From assembly GCA_029783825.1 (NCBI GenBank), contig JAREIK010002635.1, positions 745,417 through 809,416 of the forward strand: 64,000 nt of DNA. Direction: 5' to 3'. Numbering within the stretch: the first letter of the stretch is position 1; each line of letters begins with the position of its first letter. Source of the DNA: Sapria himalayana. Lineage: Eukaryota; Streptophyta; Magnoliopsida; Malpighiales; Rafflesiaceae. This document shows positions 12,817 through 26,070 of the stretch, one piece after another. Position numbers and translations under genes: made by a program. The notes below the pieces were generated by a model, which did no database searches, was not told where the DNA came from, and worked only from the letters and a program-made list of their open reading frames with translations.

Positions 12817-13240
12817 TAGAGGTGTCAACTGGGTCATGTCATGATAACTTGGTTTTGCCATTGTGCCATGTGACACGACACGATATAATTTGCATGTCAT
12901 GCTTGGCATGACATGAGAATTAGCTGGCAGACCCAACATGGTATGGTTGGCCCACATAGTGCAGGGTCATGCTGGGGTGTGCTGGGTCTGGAGTGGGTCA
13001 TGCTGGTTTGGACTAGGTTGGGTAAATTCAGGCCAGCATGAATTGGCCTTTTTTGTGCCCCAATCCTAAATTCTAATATGATTTATGATTATTTAATTTT
13101 ATTTAAATTAAATATTAATGCATAAATCAAATAAAAAAATATATTAAAATTTAAAATGATAAAAACTACAAAATACAACCTATATCCAATACAATATATA
13201 CTATATACATCAATAGACAATAGTGCATAAATCAAAATGG

Positions 13241-13370
13241 AAAATAAAATAATAAAATAAACAATTAATAGTACTTTACCATACTAAAATAATAAAATAA
13301 ACAATTAATAGTACTTTACCATAATAAAATAATAAAATAAACAATTAATAGTGCATAAATCAAGAATAAT
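13241..13370. repeat. 40-bp tandem repeat, about three units
   Basis: acaattaatagtactttacc recurs at 13261 and 13301, and its first half at 13341, each preceded by aataaaataa. The exact period is 40 bp. It lies within the old hAT. Confidence 0.85.
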
Positions 13371-13419
13371 CAATGTTTAATCGGTATCTACCGTATGATA
13401 CTATGTATAGATATATAGA

Positions 13420-15480
13420 TCGTCATTATTATCATCATGAATATATCAAAAGATGTCGCTAGTACCCTCAATATCCTTAATTTCCACATCCCTTGAATCA
13501 TCGTTCAACATCATCTCTTGTGCCTTATCCAGAATGACAAACCTCAAATCTTCTATATCCTTCATGCACACTAGTGCCTCTATGATATTTAATCATAATC
13601 TCGATCTCTAATCTAAAATAATATTGACTATTTTAGAAAAACTAGACTATGATACAATGATAGATACTATAGAGGTCAATAGATCATATGTCATCTTAAA
13701 TAGCATGAGATATATAGATTTGTATAATTTATACCATAGCAAAATATTCAAATTCTTATTATCATCATATGATATGATGAAGTAATAATTGATATAAGTA
13801 CTACAATAGCTCACTCCTATATGATGGACTACCTCATCATTTTCTCATGACTAACTAAATGGAGAAGTCATCAATCACTAAATATAAAATTCATATTCGT
13901 ACTTAGAGCATGCATATAACTATCATACATAGTTTCATAATATAAAAATAAGTCAGTTAATTTTTTATGAATGAATAATTTAAGTTGGTGCATATGGTTC
14001 ATGCATATGAATATTAAATTTAAATATTTTTTACCCCTTCCATCTTAACCTTATGATCTGTACATATAATCAAACAATACATAATTAGAATGAAAGACCA
14101 ATATTTCAAATACTTGATTCACACATTAACAGTCATGATACTAAATACAATGTGAGCTCTATAATTACTAAACATGCTACTAATATTACATATGTATCTA
14201 AGTGTAATACAAATGGTAAGAGTATATACAAATAAATATATATTCATCATATCATAAAAAATATTCAAATTTTTCATAAAAGAAATTCATGTATCAGTCT
14301 GAATCATCAATAATAAGCTCATCACTCTTACCATTGATATAATTAAATATCACTTATTGGTAGTCAATACAAAAACTCCAATATCATATAAGTGTAATTT
14401 CAATAGTATCTCATATCTATTTGAAATTTTTTTATAGCCCTACGGACAAATATATGCGGCTAAACTCCTATTAAATCTTAGGCATCCTAAAGTAATTTAT
14501 TAAATTTTCTTATTTTTCTAGTGCGTAAGAAATAATTTTTATTCCTACCTATACTATGAAGTTATTCACGTGACACATATACCGAATATGAAATATCTTA
14601 CCTAATAGCTCATCTCTATTTGTCCTAACAAATATACTAACATCTATTCTATTATTAGAGGCATTATCAAAAATTATACTAAATATTTTATTTTGAATAT
14701 TATATTTCTTAAAAATTTATGTTGTACACTCATATATGACAAGATTATCATAAAGATAAAGAAAATCAGAAAATCATAATATTTTTTTATCAAGTTTCCA
14801 TGTAGGGTCTACATAATGGGTCGTGAGACTTGTATATGAAGTATCGTCATGACTAGTTCATATATCAAACATCACGAATACTATTATACTATATTTCCAA
14901 AATTTATTAATTATTAATTATTTTCTAATTTATAATATTTTATTATAATTAAGAATCTTATGATAAGCATGTTAGAAGTAGGTCTGCATAATACTGAATA
15001 TTTTAGGATCATTCAAAAATCTAATCAAAAGATATATGATCGTAATTAGTTTTGTCATGCATTCTCTCTCAATAATATTGTATTAAATGAATGAGATCAA
15101 TGAAGCTGAATTAGATCCAGTTTATAAGACTACACTGCTAAGTTAGGTTTATCTTAGATCTAATATTTCATATTTTTTAATATATTGATTGAAATGCATC
15201 TTTAGGTGGTCATTCGCACATACACTCTTATATGTATATATCCTTTTATAATATATAAATTATACTAATTCTTCATCGATAGCTATAGAACTTTTAGTTT
15301 TTATAATTTTTAAGTATGTCAATACTACTTATATTCACCTAGTTTTTTATTTTTTTTGTAATATACGAGTTTGGGTCGAGGCTATTAAAAAAAATAATTT
15401 TTACCTTTGACTTTTTAGTAGTGTTATCATTATTATCTACGTCAATATCATACTCATTATCATTAAATTCACTATGTACA
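13420..15480 (-). pseudogene. Degraded hAT transposase
   Basis: On the minus strand, about 15430-15460 gives an acidic N-terminal stretch. About 15150-15000 matches the KRH...TKKH and TFFETGSS region. About 14850-14795 gives SHYVDPTWKLDKKIL, and about 14690-14650 gives FDNASNN, the second-aspartate block of hAT transposases. It keeps TGG (minus strand of 14798-14800) at the position where the other plus-strand hAT copies here carry a stop. Non-functional, with many frame breaks. Confidence 0.7.
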
Positions 15481-16222
15481 AATTTTTTAATTATTGATAT
15501 TTTTTAAATAAATAATGAAATTAAAAGAAATAACTCACAAACTAGCACTATAATAAAAAAGTTTAACAATTAGTATTTTACTACAAATCGCTTTGTTGTA
15601 AATTCTAATGTCGAGGTAAGTAAGTTGCAATGTTGCACAAGTTAACAGACACATCCACACCACCATGAACTATCTATCCCATATATGCAATTGTAAACTA
15701 TAAATTGAAATAAAAAAATAGTATAATATATCTAATATTTATACTACAAAAAACTAAAGAGAGACTAGAGAGAAAATTAGAAGTGAGAGAGGAGAAGATA
15801 TTAAGAATGAATATCTAAATTTATTCTTTTCTATTTTTAGAGAAATAAAATTCAAATTTATTTAAAAAATAATTTTTTTTATTTTTTATAACTTTTTTAA
15901 TTTAAAAATGGTCAAAATTATGACATCTATTAGATTCTCACCATAATAGTCATTAGAATCAATCCGAATGATACTATAGTAGCCTTGTTGAGTGGTCACT
16001 CATAATATTTGAACCATGACCTATAACTCAATCATAACTTGTCCCAAGTCCTTCAGCTAGTAGATCATACCACCAAGCTAGGCACATGGGTCATGTCTAG
16101 CCAAACAAGGTTTAGAAATAGACATGGTTCTGGATTGTGTTATGCTATGTTAGATCAGATATGGTTGAACCATGCAGTGTCACAGGCTATGCCCTAGTCA
16201 CCTAGCCTGGTTGACATCTTTA

Positions 16223-17654
16223 ATTGGAAGGAGTGTTTGAGCTAGTAATAAGGGGACATGTAAGTAGAGGCCAACACAATGGAGAGAATCATCAATCCTA
16301 ACTAATCATGCTCAAGTGGGGTGAAGGTTGAATTTCCAAGTCCACATCAACCATAATGCCCACAAGTTGTCCTAAAATGCTATCTTTAACTTGAAGTGTA
16401 GTGAGAACAAATCAACCATCTTGAGCATGTAGAGAAATAGATGGGGTATCATCCAAAGAAAAAGGTGGCTGATCAAGGGGTATCATTGATGGCGATGAGG
16501 ATTGTTCATCCATAATGGGGTCTACCATGGTACCAAAAGGATGATCAAAATCGTCGACCAACAAAAACATAAACTATGGAGGTTTACAATGATGACTAAG
16601 GATGAATCGATCATCACAATTAAAGTAAACCCCTTTCCATGATTGGCAGACATTTTAGCTAATATTAATCATTTAATTAAAAGGCATGGTTTAGATATTG
16701 AGGAATATTGTGTATGATTTGGAGTAGGTTACGGACATTGGGGATGTGAAAAGGAGCTGAGCAAGGTAGTTTGGTTGCACAAATTTTCTCCTCGACCAAT
16801 TTTTTCATTCCCATGAAATTTGATAAGGTATTCAGCTTAAGCAAGAGCAACTCATGGTGGATGTCATCTCGTAATCTAGAGATGAAATAGCTTAGAAGAT
16901 TTAGAGTAGTGAGACCTGATGTACAAGTTGATAAAGTTTCAAACTCAATCGTATATGTAGTGATTGTATTTGTTTGCTACAATTTGAAGAGTGTTGCCTC
17001 ATGATTTTGAAAGCGAGAAAAGCCAAATCAGTATTCTTGATCTCAGGTAAAAGCATCTCAAGTTGAGAATTGTTAGGTTGTATGTATCCACTGTAACCAC
17101 ATCAAAGCTACCTCAACGATGTAAAACGTACTATAGAGATGCTAATCAAGAGGGGTATTGTGAAACTAAAAATATCATTCTAACTAAAAGAGCCACCTTG
17201 AAACATTCTCATCAAAAAAAAAGGAATATCTAGTTTAGGTAGCCTGGGGTTAACCAAAGAATTGACAAATGTGGAGGGAGGGAGTATGGGGTTAGCCAAG
17301 CAATCAATGGGAAAACAAGGTAGGGTGTAGATTGAAATTGGAAGGGTGTGGTTGTGGGAGTGGGTAGTAAGGGAGGAGCATCTGAAGCTTTTTCTAGATG
17401 ATATAGCATTTGCATTAAGTCTTCCAGGATAGTCTGTTGAGCCACTAAGGATTTTTGAATAGTCTCATTATAAACAAAATTTTCAGCTAACGACCTTACA
17501 ATACTGTGAATCCATAGTTAGTGTGAATTCAAATTTAGAAATAATAGTACTGTGGATTTGTTGGTGGTTAGAGATTTGAGATAAAGATTCCTCCAGGGCC
17601 TAATGGTGAGTTGTCATTGCATCAACTATAATCAACGAAAGCACCAAATGTTAC
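16223..17654 (-). pseudogene. Gypsy gag with zinc knuckle, plus start of protease
   Basis: The minus strand at about 16985-16850 reads IEFETLSTCTSGLTTL, LSYFISRLRDDIHHELLL, the Gypsy gag core ('efe.L......gl.e..l...FisGLr.eir.ev'). At about 16640-16560 it reads YFNCDDRFILSHHCK, the 'CfnCdekf.pgHkCk' knuckle with its first cysteine changed to tyrosine. Further left, SISLHAQDG and SILGQLVGIMVD match the start of the protease domain. A candidate start ATG lies near 17620, about 35 bases from the LTR. Frames are broken. Confidence 0.75.
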
Positions 17655-17914
17655 TGACACCTATAAAGCATCAAAGAAAAAAGGAACCATAATGACTAAA
17701 GGAAAGGAAATAGAAGAGAGAAAATTAGAAAAGAGATACGAAATAATATAAGAAATTAATCTTTCTACTGCTTGAAAACAAACTAAAATACTCTCAATCC
17801 CAACACAAATCTACTAGATAGCCTATCACACATAACTCACTTAAATAAACCTAGAATTATCACATCAAAATGTAATCATTCAACTTGGTTGGTTTATGGG
17901 CCACTCTTTACTCA
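17655..17914 (-). repeat. 5' LTR of the Gypsy element (right copy)
   Basis: Plus-strand boundaries tgacacctataaagc and ttactca; about 260 bp. See the left copy at 10475-10744. Confidence 0.75.
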
Positions 17915-17974
17915 TTCTAAGTGCTTGGCCCCGACGGGGTTGAAGTTGGCACGTGTGCTTCTAACATGGTTATT

Positions 17975-18600
17975 CTCTTTTTTTTTTTTTCAAAAATCTT
18001 ATGTAACTTCTTGGTTCTCTTCAAGAAATCTTTTATTCTCCTTCACCTCAGGTGCAATAGTTGTGCAATGGCTTGGGTGCTCGAATTTGGAGCACAAAAA
18101 TCATGGGTGCTTGGATTTATTTGCAAAAAAAAAATAGAGCATCAGATACAGTTATGTCAAATCGAAAAATGGCTTGCTAAGATAATTTTGAGAATACCAA
18201 GTGTTTTCGATTATAATTTTATGTTTACATTCAAATTAATTATTGTTGTTGTAATTTGATGTTTATTTCATAAATTATTTTCTGCATTTTGTTATTTATC
18301 TGTGATTATCTCTATTCTATCAAAATTACAGAATTAGGATCTATTCTAAAAATATTTATGGCTAAATATTTTCAGAATCAATAATATTTTTTTGGATAGG
18401 AAATATATTTAAATTGCATGTAAAAATTAAATTTTTGGACTTTACATAAAATTAATTGTGACAAAATTTGAAAATTATTTTTTTTAATTTGAAAAATTAA
18501 TTATGAGAGATTCTAAAATTAACTTTGGCAAATTTTAAATTTAATTTTTGTTACATAATTTTTGTTTCATACATTTGGCAAAAATCTAAAAACAAAAAAT
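17975..18600 (+). repeat. Inverted repeat copy 1 (pairs with 25430-26070)
   Basis: This segment is collinear with the reverse strand of about 26070-25430. Shared phrases include ttggttctcttcaag, tgataattttgagaatacc (versus tatc) followed by aagtgttttcgattata, and atttcctatccaaaaa. About 630 bp on each side is similar. It probably represents two oppositely oriented copies of one dispersed repeat. It is not obviously an LTR or a TIR. Confidence 0.65.
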
Positions 18601-20990
18601 ATATATTTTTGGGAAATGAATAGATCCTGCTTTATGGACTCATATTGTGAGCATTCCACTATTTTCAGTAAAGTTTTAATGTTTAAATTAAAAATTATAA
18701 ATTGGATTCATTTAAAAATTAAGTAGCCATATTGTGAATACATGAAAAAGTTTTGAAACCTAATTTTGGTATTCATTCACTAGTTTATCTTAACAATCTT
18801 TACACACTAATTTCCAATTATATCATTCATATATTTTAATGTGTTATATTTGTATAACCATAACTTAATGGTCCTCATTTATAGGTTTGAAAACATTAAT
18901 CATATATGACTTCAAGAATGATATTTATAAATAAATCAAAGATATAGTATAACAACAATGTAATGTAATAACTAATAAAAACGTAGCAATTAGTAGCTTG
19001 TATCAACAATATAGCACTGACTAGTAGATTATCAATTGAGTAGAACATCTTTGACTATATATATATATATATATATATATTAAATTGTCAACTTGTTAGA
19101 TTGATTAGTGCGACATTTAAAATGTGTTAATATTTGAGTTTGACAACCACACATACTAAAAAACATGTTGCCTTCATCTCATTGTCAGAAGGCAATGAAT
19201 AGTTTTGCACATGCAGAATCAACAAGTGTTGTAGCATGATAGGGGAGAGTACTATCCACCATTCCAAACAATAATTTCTTTGTGCAAACATAAGGTCACT
19301 CTAAGTATGCATGTGCGTGCGTATGTGTGTGTGTGTGCGCGCGCACGCGCGCGAAGAATCGATATGAATGTATATGCTCATTAAAAAATGCAAAACACAT
19401 GGTTTGCAACATTTGAATTGATGCAAAATATTTTTCAATTAAATTATTTATTAGCCTCATAAATGTGTTAATTTACAAATAAATCCTAAAATATCACTAA
19501 ATTTCATGGGTCCCTAACTTCACATTTTCATAAAACAATAAACCACAAACCCTGACTTCGAATTTGCTTGAATATTAATTCTATTGTAATCTAACACTGC
19601 ATGTTTTCCACATAATCATTATATTTCTCACTTTCATTTACACTATGTAAACATATCAGTCACCACAGCACAAATACCAAACTATCCAATATCCCATATC
19701 TAGTAGAAAAAGAAATTCATTATTTTATGCTTAATCTCTTGGACTCGGAGTGAGAGAATAAAATATGGGTAGGAATATTTGATATTTTACTCTTGGAACC
19801 AATGAGTTCCTAGTATGTGATTTATCTTTATCTTTCCTTCAAACAAAATCTTGATTTTCAACTAAATTCTACAAAATCTTAGTTCAGCTTATTCTAGATC
19901 ATTTTTAGACTTTATTTGATGATTTAGTTCTTTGGATTCAATTATAGTTAAACAACTAAAAATGTTTTTTGGGGCCATATGTGAAATAATTGGGCACACG
20001 AAATTTTATGATACTTTTAAAAAAGAAAAATGAAAAGCCTCAAATTTGCACCCAATAATAGTATTGGAGTTTTTTACCGATTTGAGCTTAAATTGGCTTT
20101 ATATCATAGAATTTAAATGACAACTTTTAATTGAATTGAAGTATTTATCTAATTGACTTCACACATCTAGTCCTGTCAAATTTATCTAGCACTTGCTAAT
20201 TTTTGTACCAAAGAAAATAATCAATAAATTTAAATTTCAAACAAATTGAAATTCAAACCACTTAATTATTTTGAAAATTATTTAAGTACATGTTATATCA
20301 AAGGTTTAGCATTTTATATTTCTCTCCATGTATCAACTATTTTCTCCTCAAAATTTCAAGCATAGAAAAGAAGATACTTCTATCTTATAATCTTCACTTT
20401 CCAAAGTAGTATTTTTCCATTGAATAATTACTCCATAGAATTTTTAGTTGTGAAGTTTTCTTCTTGCACTATGATTTTACTCCTAGATCTTGGATTTACA
20501 TTGAAGGTTCTTTGTTGGTTAGATCTTCTCCAACCTTGATCCTCTCATCTAAGAATGGAGAGAGATTATTCAAATAGTCTATTATCTCTTTTCACCAAAT
20601 CTCATAACTCTTTTCAACAAAGTTACCATGAGAAATTCTTGGTTCCTGGTAGAAAACTCTAGAGGTTTTCTCCTATCATCAGCATATATTTTATGTTTGT
20701 CTTGGGCTTTTCTGATTCGTTCTCATATCAACTCTATCATTTCAATCATTTCTTACACTATTTTGAGTCATGACGACTTTTGTTCCCCACTTCATCTCAT
20801 TCTATATTTTCTTCCATACAAAGTCTCATTCATATAGAGTCATTTTATTTGATGATCAAATAGTTATTATTGTATGTGAACTCCACAAGTGCTAGCTATT
20901 CATTCTAACATCCTTGAATATCAATCATATATGTTTACATCAAGTCTTCTAATATTTATTTCGCTGCTTTTCTCTAACATTATATTTGAA
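18601..20990. other. AT-rich tract with simple repeats, no gene
   Basis: It contains a (TA)n run at 19056-19082 and the alternating purine-pyrimidine tract at 19305-19353. The rest probably includes the 3' part of the minus-strand Gypsy that begins at about 23100, but I could not identify its 3' LTR. Confidence 0.4.
19305..19353. repeat. 49-bp perfect alternating purine-pyrimidine tract
   Basis: An uninterrupted mixture of TG, TA and CG steps (core tgtgtgtgtgtgcgcgcgca). Such tracts can adopt left-handed Z-DNA. The CpG run is striking in this AT-rich surrounding. Confidence 0.9.
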
Positions 20991-20999
20991 GATGATCGG

Positions 21000-23110
21000 T
21001 TGTACTTAAATTATGTTCGGTCCTCATAGTATATTACAATAATCTCCAAAACATAGGCACAAATTGAGCATCATGGTCAATAGTATAAACATAGACACTT
21101 TGGAATATGTTTTTTTTTTTCATAGAAAGAAAGGGAGCAGCTGATTTCATCAATTTATCTACAATTTGCTGCACAGAGGTATTTCCATTCCTAGTTTCTG
21201 GTAATCCCATAATAAAACGCATAAGTATGTCATTGCATTCTCACTCTAGAATCATTATGGGCTTTAATAAATCTGATGGTTTGAGATCATATATCTTAAG
21301 TTTTTGACATGTCAACCATCTAACTACAAATTAAGCTTTGTGTTTCTTAATATTGAAGAATCGCTCATGCATTCCACTGCAAATTGAGCTGCTCGTTCTA
21401 TTTTAACTCTATGGCATGTTGGATATTCGTCAAAATCAAATACTAGAAATGTTATCTTTATTCTTCTTTTTCATGGCATGCAAATTATTTCTCTATATTG
21501 AATAAGTCCATTTTTTTGAATCTATGATATATATTGATTGTTCATTTTATATTTATTTTCTTGATTGAATTAGGATTATTTATCAATTGATACTATTTTT
21601 TTTAGAAATATGGGTTTCACTAGTAATGTGATATATTTCACTATTTCACACTTGCTCATCACTTCTAATAGTAATTTCTAAATATCTTTTGGCAATTCTA
21701 ATCTAACATACATACCAGTCATCATTTTCCTACTTAAGACATTTGTTGTACATTCACATATTAAAATGATAGTTATGCTGTCATAATCCTTTAACAATTC
21801 AAAGCATCCATGTTTTCTCATGTTTAATTCATTTAGATCTTAAAATAAAAGATTACCACCACTACTTCCAAATTATGCATCAAATAAGTTTTCTCATACT
21901 CCTTCAATAATCAAGATGCTTAAACAATTACCTTCACATTCTATATTAAAATGCATAAGAATCATTCTTAGAAACGCCACTAGGCATGATAAATTTTCAT
22001 AAAACTTGTGGTAACATCAATATTGGACTTGTCATCAATTTCTATCTCAAGATTTAGAAGTCATCTTTACATTTTTCAGGCCATTCAAAATTTTCATTTT
22101 TATGTGTTAATCTTCTCATGAGAGCAACAACCCGTGAAAAACCTTCTGTTAATTTTTTGTTAGACTAACAAAGCATTATATATCTAACTTATTCATAGGT
22201 CATGACTAGTTGCTAAGCACTTCCATTATGTTAGGTCTATAGAAATGGCTTCCTTTGAGACTATATAACCCAAGAACACCACTTCATCTAGCCAAAATTC
22301 ACACTTCTTGAACTTAGTATAATTTTTTCTTTCATAGGATTTATAATATTTTCTTCAAGTGTACATAGAGGTGTCAAACGGGACGCGGGCCGGCCCGGCC
22401 CATTTTTTTCAGGCCCGGCACGATTTTGTGGGGGTTCAGCCCGCACGGGCCTGCGGCACAATTCGCCGGGTTCGGCCCGGTCGGGCCGAACCCTAAATTA
22501 AAAAAAAAATTAGGGTTTCGGCACGCCTAAAACCCTAATTTTAAAAAAATTAGGAATTGGGCGCGCCCGAACCCCTAATTTAAAAATAATTAGGAATTGG
22601 GCGCGCCTGAAACCCTAATTTAAAAAAAAATGATTTCGGCACAGTACCGTGCCGGGCCAGGCACGGCACGAGGCCCGGTTGGCCTCGGCACGGCATGAGC
22701 CCGGGCACGGAAAATTTCCATGCAGGGCCGGCCCGACCCAGTTGACACCTCTAAGTGTACATTATATTTTTAAGAGATTAAGAGCATACTATTCTACATC
22801 AATGAATACATTAATGAATTTGTCTAGATACTACTTGAATACTTGAGCCATACACTTCATAAAATCTGTTGGAGCTTTAGTCAACCAAATTGATATTGCA
22901 AGAAAAACATGTTGAGCATATCTAATTCTAAACATTGTCAATGAAACATCTACTTCTTTAGTCTTCAACTAGTGGTATTCCATCACCAGTCAATCTTCAA
23001 AAAAATAGTTTCCTTTTATCTAGTCAAACATTCCATCAATTCTAGGGAGTGAATAACTAAGATGAATAGAGAATTTGTCTAACAACTATTGGGGTTATAA
23101 TTAAGCTGTT
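21000..23110 (-). pseudogene. Second Ty3/Gypsy pol remnant: reverse transcriptase, RNase H, integrase
   Basis: Minus strand, right to left. About 22960-22754 reads LTKAPTDFMKCMAQVF, then YLDKFINVFIDV. This is the RT 'LtnAPa.FM.lmn.vF..yLDkFvvvFIDDil' block with the catalytic FIDD changed to FIDV. About 22330-22240 reads KKCEFWLDEVVFLGYIVSK, matching 'skCeFwl.ev.FLGHvvs'. At 21222-21034 a frame reads MRFIMGLPETRNGNTSVQQI, VDKLMKSA and later DHDAQFVPMFWRLL, the integrase core 'MDFv.GLP.t...d...vivDrltKsA...SDrd.rFts.FW'. The RT is interrupted by the hAT at 22366-22753. The frame is broken in many places. Confidence 0.85.
22366..22753. mobile_element. 388-bp non-autonomous hAT inserted in Gypsy RT
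   Basis: Begins TAGAGGTGTCAAACGGGAC, ends GTTGACACCTCTA, and is flanked by perfect 8-bp duplications agtgtaca (22358-22365 and 22754-22761). The ends are GC-rich; inside are repeated pieces around taattt...ttagg and gggcgcgcc. The flanks join to restore the Gypsy RT reading, which confirms the insertion. TSD and TIR are intact, so this is one of the younger elements here. Confidence 0.93.
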
Positions 23111-25429
23111 TTAATTTAATGGTGACCACCTAGTACCATGCCTTAGATATAGAAGATGTACTAAGAAAAAATTTGATTTCAATCTCTATCATCTTATATG
23201 GTGGCAATCCTAGCAATTAATCTAAGATATAAAAATATCAAAGGTTAGTTATTTCAAATGTATATGCTTTATGCTAATTAGAGACATAAATTTTGACAAG
23301 AAAATATCTCATAGGATCCATGTTGGATAAGCCACATGAAGAGCTACTTTAGAATTTCTTTGTGATAAACAAGTACCAGATAGATTAAAATAAAAATTCT
23401 ATATAATAATTGTAGAGACTAGCCTTATTTTATTGAAGTAATTATTGAGTGAACAAGAACTAACATATACAAAGGATTGATAGGAAAAGGGAATAACCCA
23501 TATATATATATATTATATGATAAAGGAAAATTATTTGAGATGGTTTTGCCATGTTCAACATAGATCTTTTAGTGTAGTGTTTAGGAAGTATGAGACTATT
23601 TAGATGGATAGAAAAAAAAAACTAGAAGTGAGAGTAGAAGAAATATAGTATATAAGTTATAATAAGGATTTAACAACTAAAATATTAAAAGTTAGCATAT
23701 TTTTTAATAGTGTAAATTAGAAAAACATGATTCATATTGTCGACCTTAAGTAGTTGGAATAAAATTTAGTTGATGATGATAATTATTGACACATATTTTA
23801 GCTTAAATTTCTTGAAAGTTCTAATTTCAACATTATTTATTATTGCAATTTTGTTATAACATTTAATTTTATTAGTTAGTTAGTATCTTAAAAGATCACT
23901 AGCGAGAACATCTCATTAATAGAGACCTACAAGTAATAAAGAAGACTTTTGTCAATATATTAATCTCATGTGGGTTATATTGATAGTTTGATTATTCAAT
24001 AGTGACACAACTTAATTCTAATAAAATATATATTCAGATTTTGGAATCAATCTTAAACTTATAGATTTATTCATTTAATTTATGTGATGTATATTCAAAT
24101 TAGCTTAAATTATATTATATTTGGGAATAATAAATATTGAGTTATTGTGTAATAACTTTTTATCATAATAGCATATAAGATAGTTATCACCATTGATTTC
24201 ATCTCAATGTTGATCCTCTCATAATTGTCCCTCGGTATGTCACTACTAAGACAACAAATCATTTCTGATTGAGAGTCATTCACAATCTCATATATTTTAA
24301 GAAACTCATCAATTACTCTTACTAATTACTTCATATGTATATTTATATTCTCTAGCCTCATGTATTATAAAGACTATGAATTGACATAGTTTATAAGTAT
24401 TTAAATGTTAAGCTTCATAAATATCATATTCACATGATTAACATATATTTTCCTCAAGTTTCACTAGTGAAAATCATAAGTAAAATCAATTCACAAAAGC
24501 TATTACTATCGTATTCATTATAAGATATTCATGCATGTTCTAAAAATTACTTATCATCATCCTCTTTAGTGACAATGCAACTTACACACTAAAGGTGAAA
24601 TCATAATAGAAAAATATTCTATATAATATCAATCCTAATTAAAAATTAATTTTTCTAATACATGTATAATTGATTGACATGTAAAAGAATATTCACTTTT
24701 AGCTTCATAAGCATCAATACTCCCAATGAGTAATACACCCAAATTTCAAGTTTTTACTTTTTAGTTTATCTCATGGATCATAGATAGAAGAGCTCTTTGT
24801 ACTTTCTCCCTCTTCCTCTTTTATACTTAGAAAACTTTACATTACTTTAAATATGAATTCATAACTTTCAAAAGAGAAATATAACTTTGATATTCATCTC
24901 TTAAGCTTGATGTCATAACTTTAGAATATGACTATAACTTTGGAATGTATCTCAAGTTTTTTATAATACAAAATCATGATACTAGGCAATAATTATGACA
25001 TGAATCTAATATCATTCTAACAAAAAATTATAATACAATGAAGTAAATGTAACTGTGTGTTTGTTTTTCTTATTTTTCATATAGGGTCACAATGCTAGGA
25101 ATAGACACAATATTGTAATTAAACTCTCATATCAAAATATAGTAATGGTGCTGGGCAGGTAATGGTCTAGGCATTGGAATTTCTCTCTCTTGATCATTAT
25201 ATCAGTACTAGAAAATGGCAGTGTAACTAAGAAGGCCTCTCACATGTATCCTATAGTCAAAGTGCTTGGAAATGACTGTGACACAAAAAGTGACATTTCA
25301 TCTATCTCAATGTTTTTATAATGTTGAGTGATTATGAGTTTGATTACATAATAATGAATTCGTTAAAAAAATACTTTTCCTTTTCTTGAAAAATATATTT
25401 TTCTAATTTTAACAAAGATTAAATTTAAG
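23111..25429 (-). repeat. Leader and LTR-like region, inverted copy of the 2.4-4.4 kb sequence
   Basis: The reverse strand of about 25320-24700 aligns with the LTR-like region 2440-3070, and about 24640-23850 aligns with the leader 3590-4450. They belong to the same Athila/Tat-like family on opposite strands. 23111-23850 shows nothing recognisable. The neighbouring RT remnant probably belongs to a different element, because no gag lies between it and the leader. Confidence 0.6.
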
Positions 25430-26070
25430 TTTCGCATAAATTTATTTTTTTTGAATTTTCATAACAAAAATTAAATTTTAGATTTTGCCACATTTAATTT
25501 TAGAATCTTCCATGATTAAATTTTAAAATTCCAAAATTTTAATTTTCAAAATCTATCACAAATAATTTTTTGTTAAATCCAAAAATTTAATTTTTAAATA
25601 TAATTCAAATATATTTCCTATCCAAAAATATATTGTCGATTATAAAAATATTTAACAATAAATATTTTCAAATTAAACTCTAATCTACCAAATATATATT
25701 ATATTCTACCAAAAGTAAAGAATTTTGGTGGAATATATAATCATGCACAAACAACAAAATGCATAGAATAATTTACCAATTCAACATATAATTTTAATCA
25801 TAATGCTTAAATTCAATATAATCATAAAATTATAATAAAAACACTTGATATTCTCAAAATTATCATAATAATTTGTTTCTAGATCTCACAAACTAATATT
25901 AAGTGCTTCTATATATGTTTCAACAAATAAATTAGAGCACAAGATTTTTTGTCCAAAATTGATTATCTAAGCCTTTGCACAGATATTGTACTAGAGGAGA
26001 AGGATTAGGAAAGATTCCTTGAAGAGAACCAATGGGTAACATAACTTTTTTGAAAGATAAAGAGAACCAT
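25430..26070 (-). repeat. Inverted repeat copy 2 (pairs with 17975-18600)
   Basis: See 17975-18600. A short open frame on the minus strand (26132-25932, containing GSLQGIFPNPSPLVQYLCKG) has a broken counterpart at 18010-18070 in the other copy. The sequence may once have been coding; no family was recognised. Confidence 0.6.

Larger units (their letters stand above)
12817..16222 (-). mobile_element. Old 3.4-kb hAT inserted in the Gypsy element
   Basis: Left end TAGAGGTGTCAACTGGGTC, right end TTGACATCTTTA. The flanks attaggaa and attggaag look like a decayed TSD with one inserted base. The interior on the minus strand aligns with the transposase at 34503-36626. The order runs right to left, so the 5' end is at 16222. 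Both ends are followed inward by GC-richer sequence, as in other members. This copy is much more AT-rich than the 33.6-kb copy and has many stops. Confidence 0.8.
10475..17914 (-). mobile_element. Degraded Ty3/Gypsy retrotransposon with two LTRs, split by a hAT
   Basis: Two directly repeated segments bound the element: 10475-10744 and 17655-17914. Read on the minus strand, each begins TGAGTAAA(A)GAGTG and ends CTTTATAGGTGTC. The right copy ends in CA, giving TG...CA termini. Gag lies beside the right LTR and reverse transcriptase nearer the left, so the element runs right to left. Next to the right LTR the minus strand reads aacatttggtgctttcgttg, which occupies the primer-binding position. 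An old hAT (12817-16222) is inserted inside. No integrase was seen; it appears deleted. A matching 5-bp TSD was not found. Confidence 0.75.

Noticed and set aside
20628..20837. 69-codon hydrophobic open frame
   Set aside because: The hydrophobic residues follow from T-rich sequence. No start context or family was seen, and it lies next to retroelement debris.
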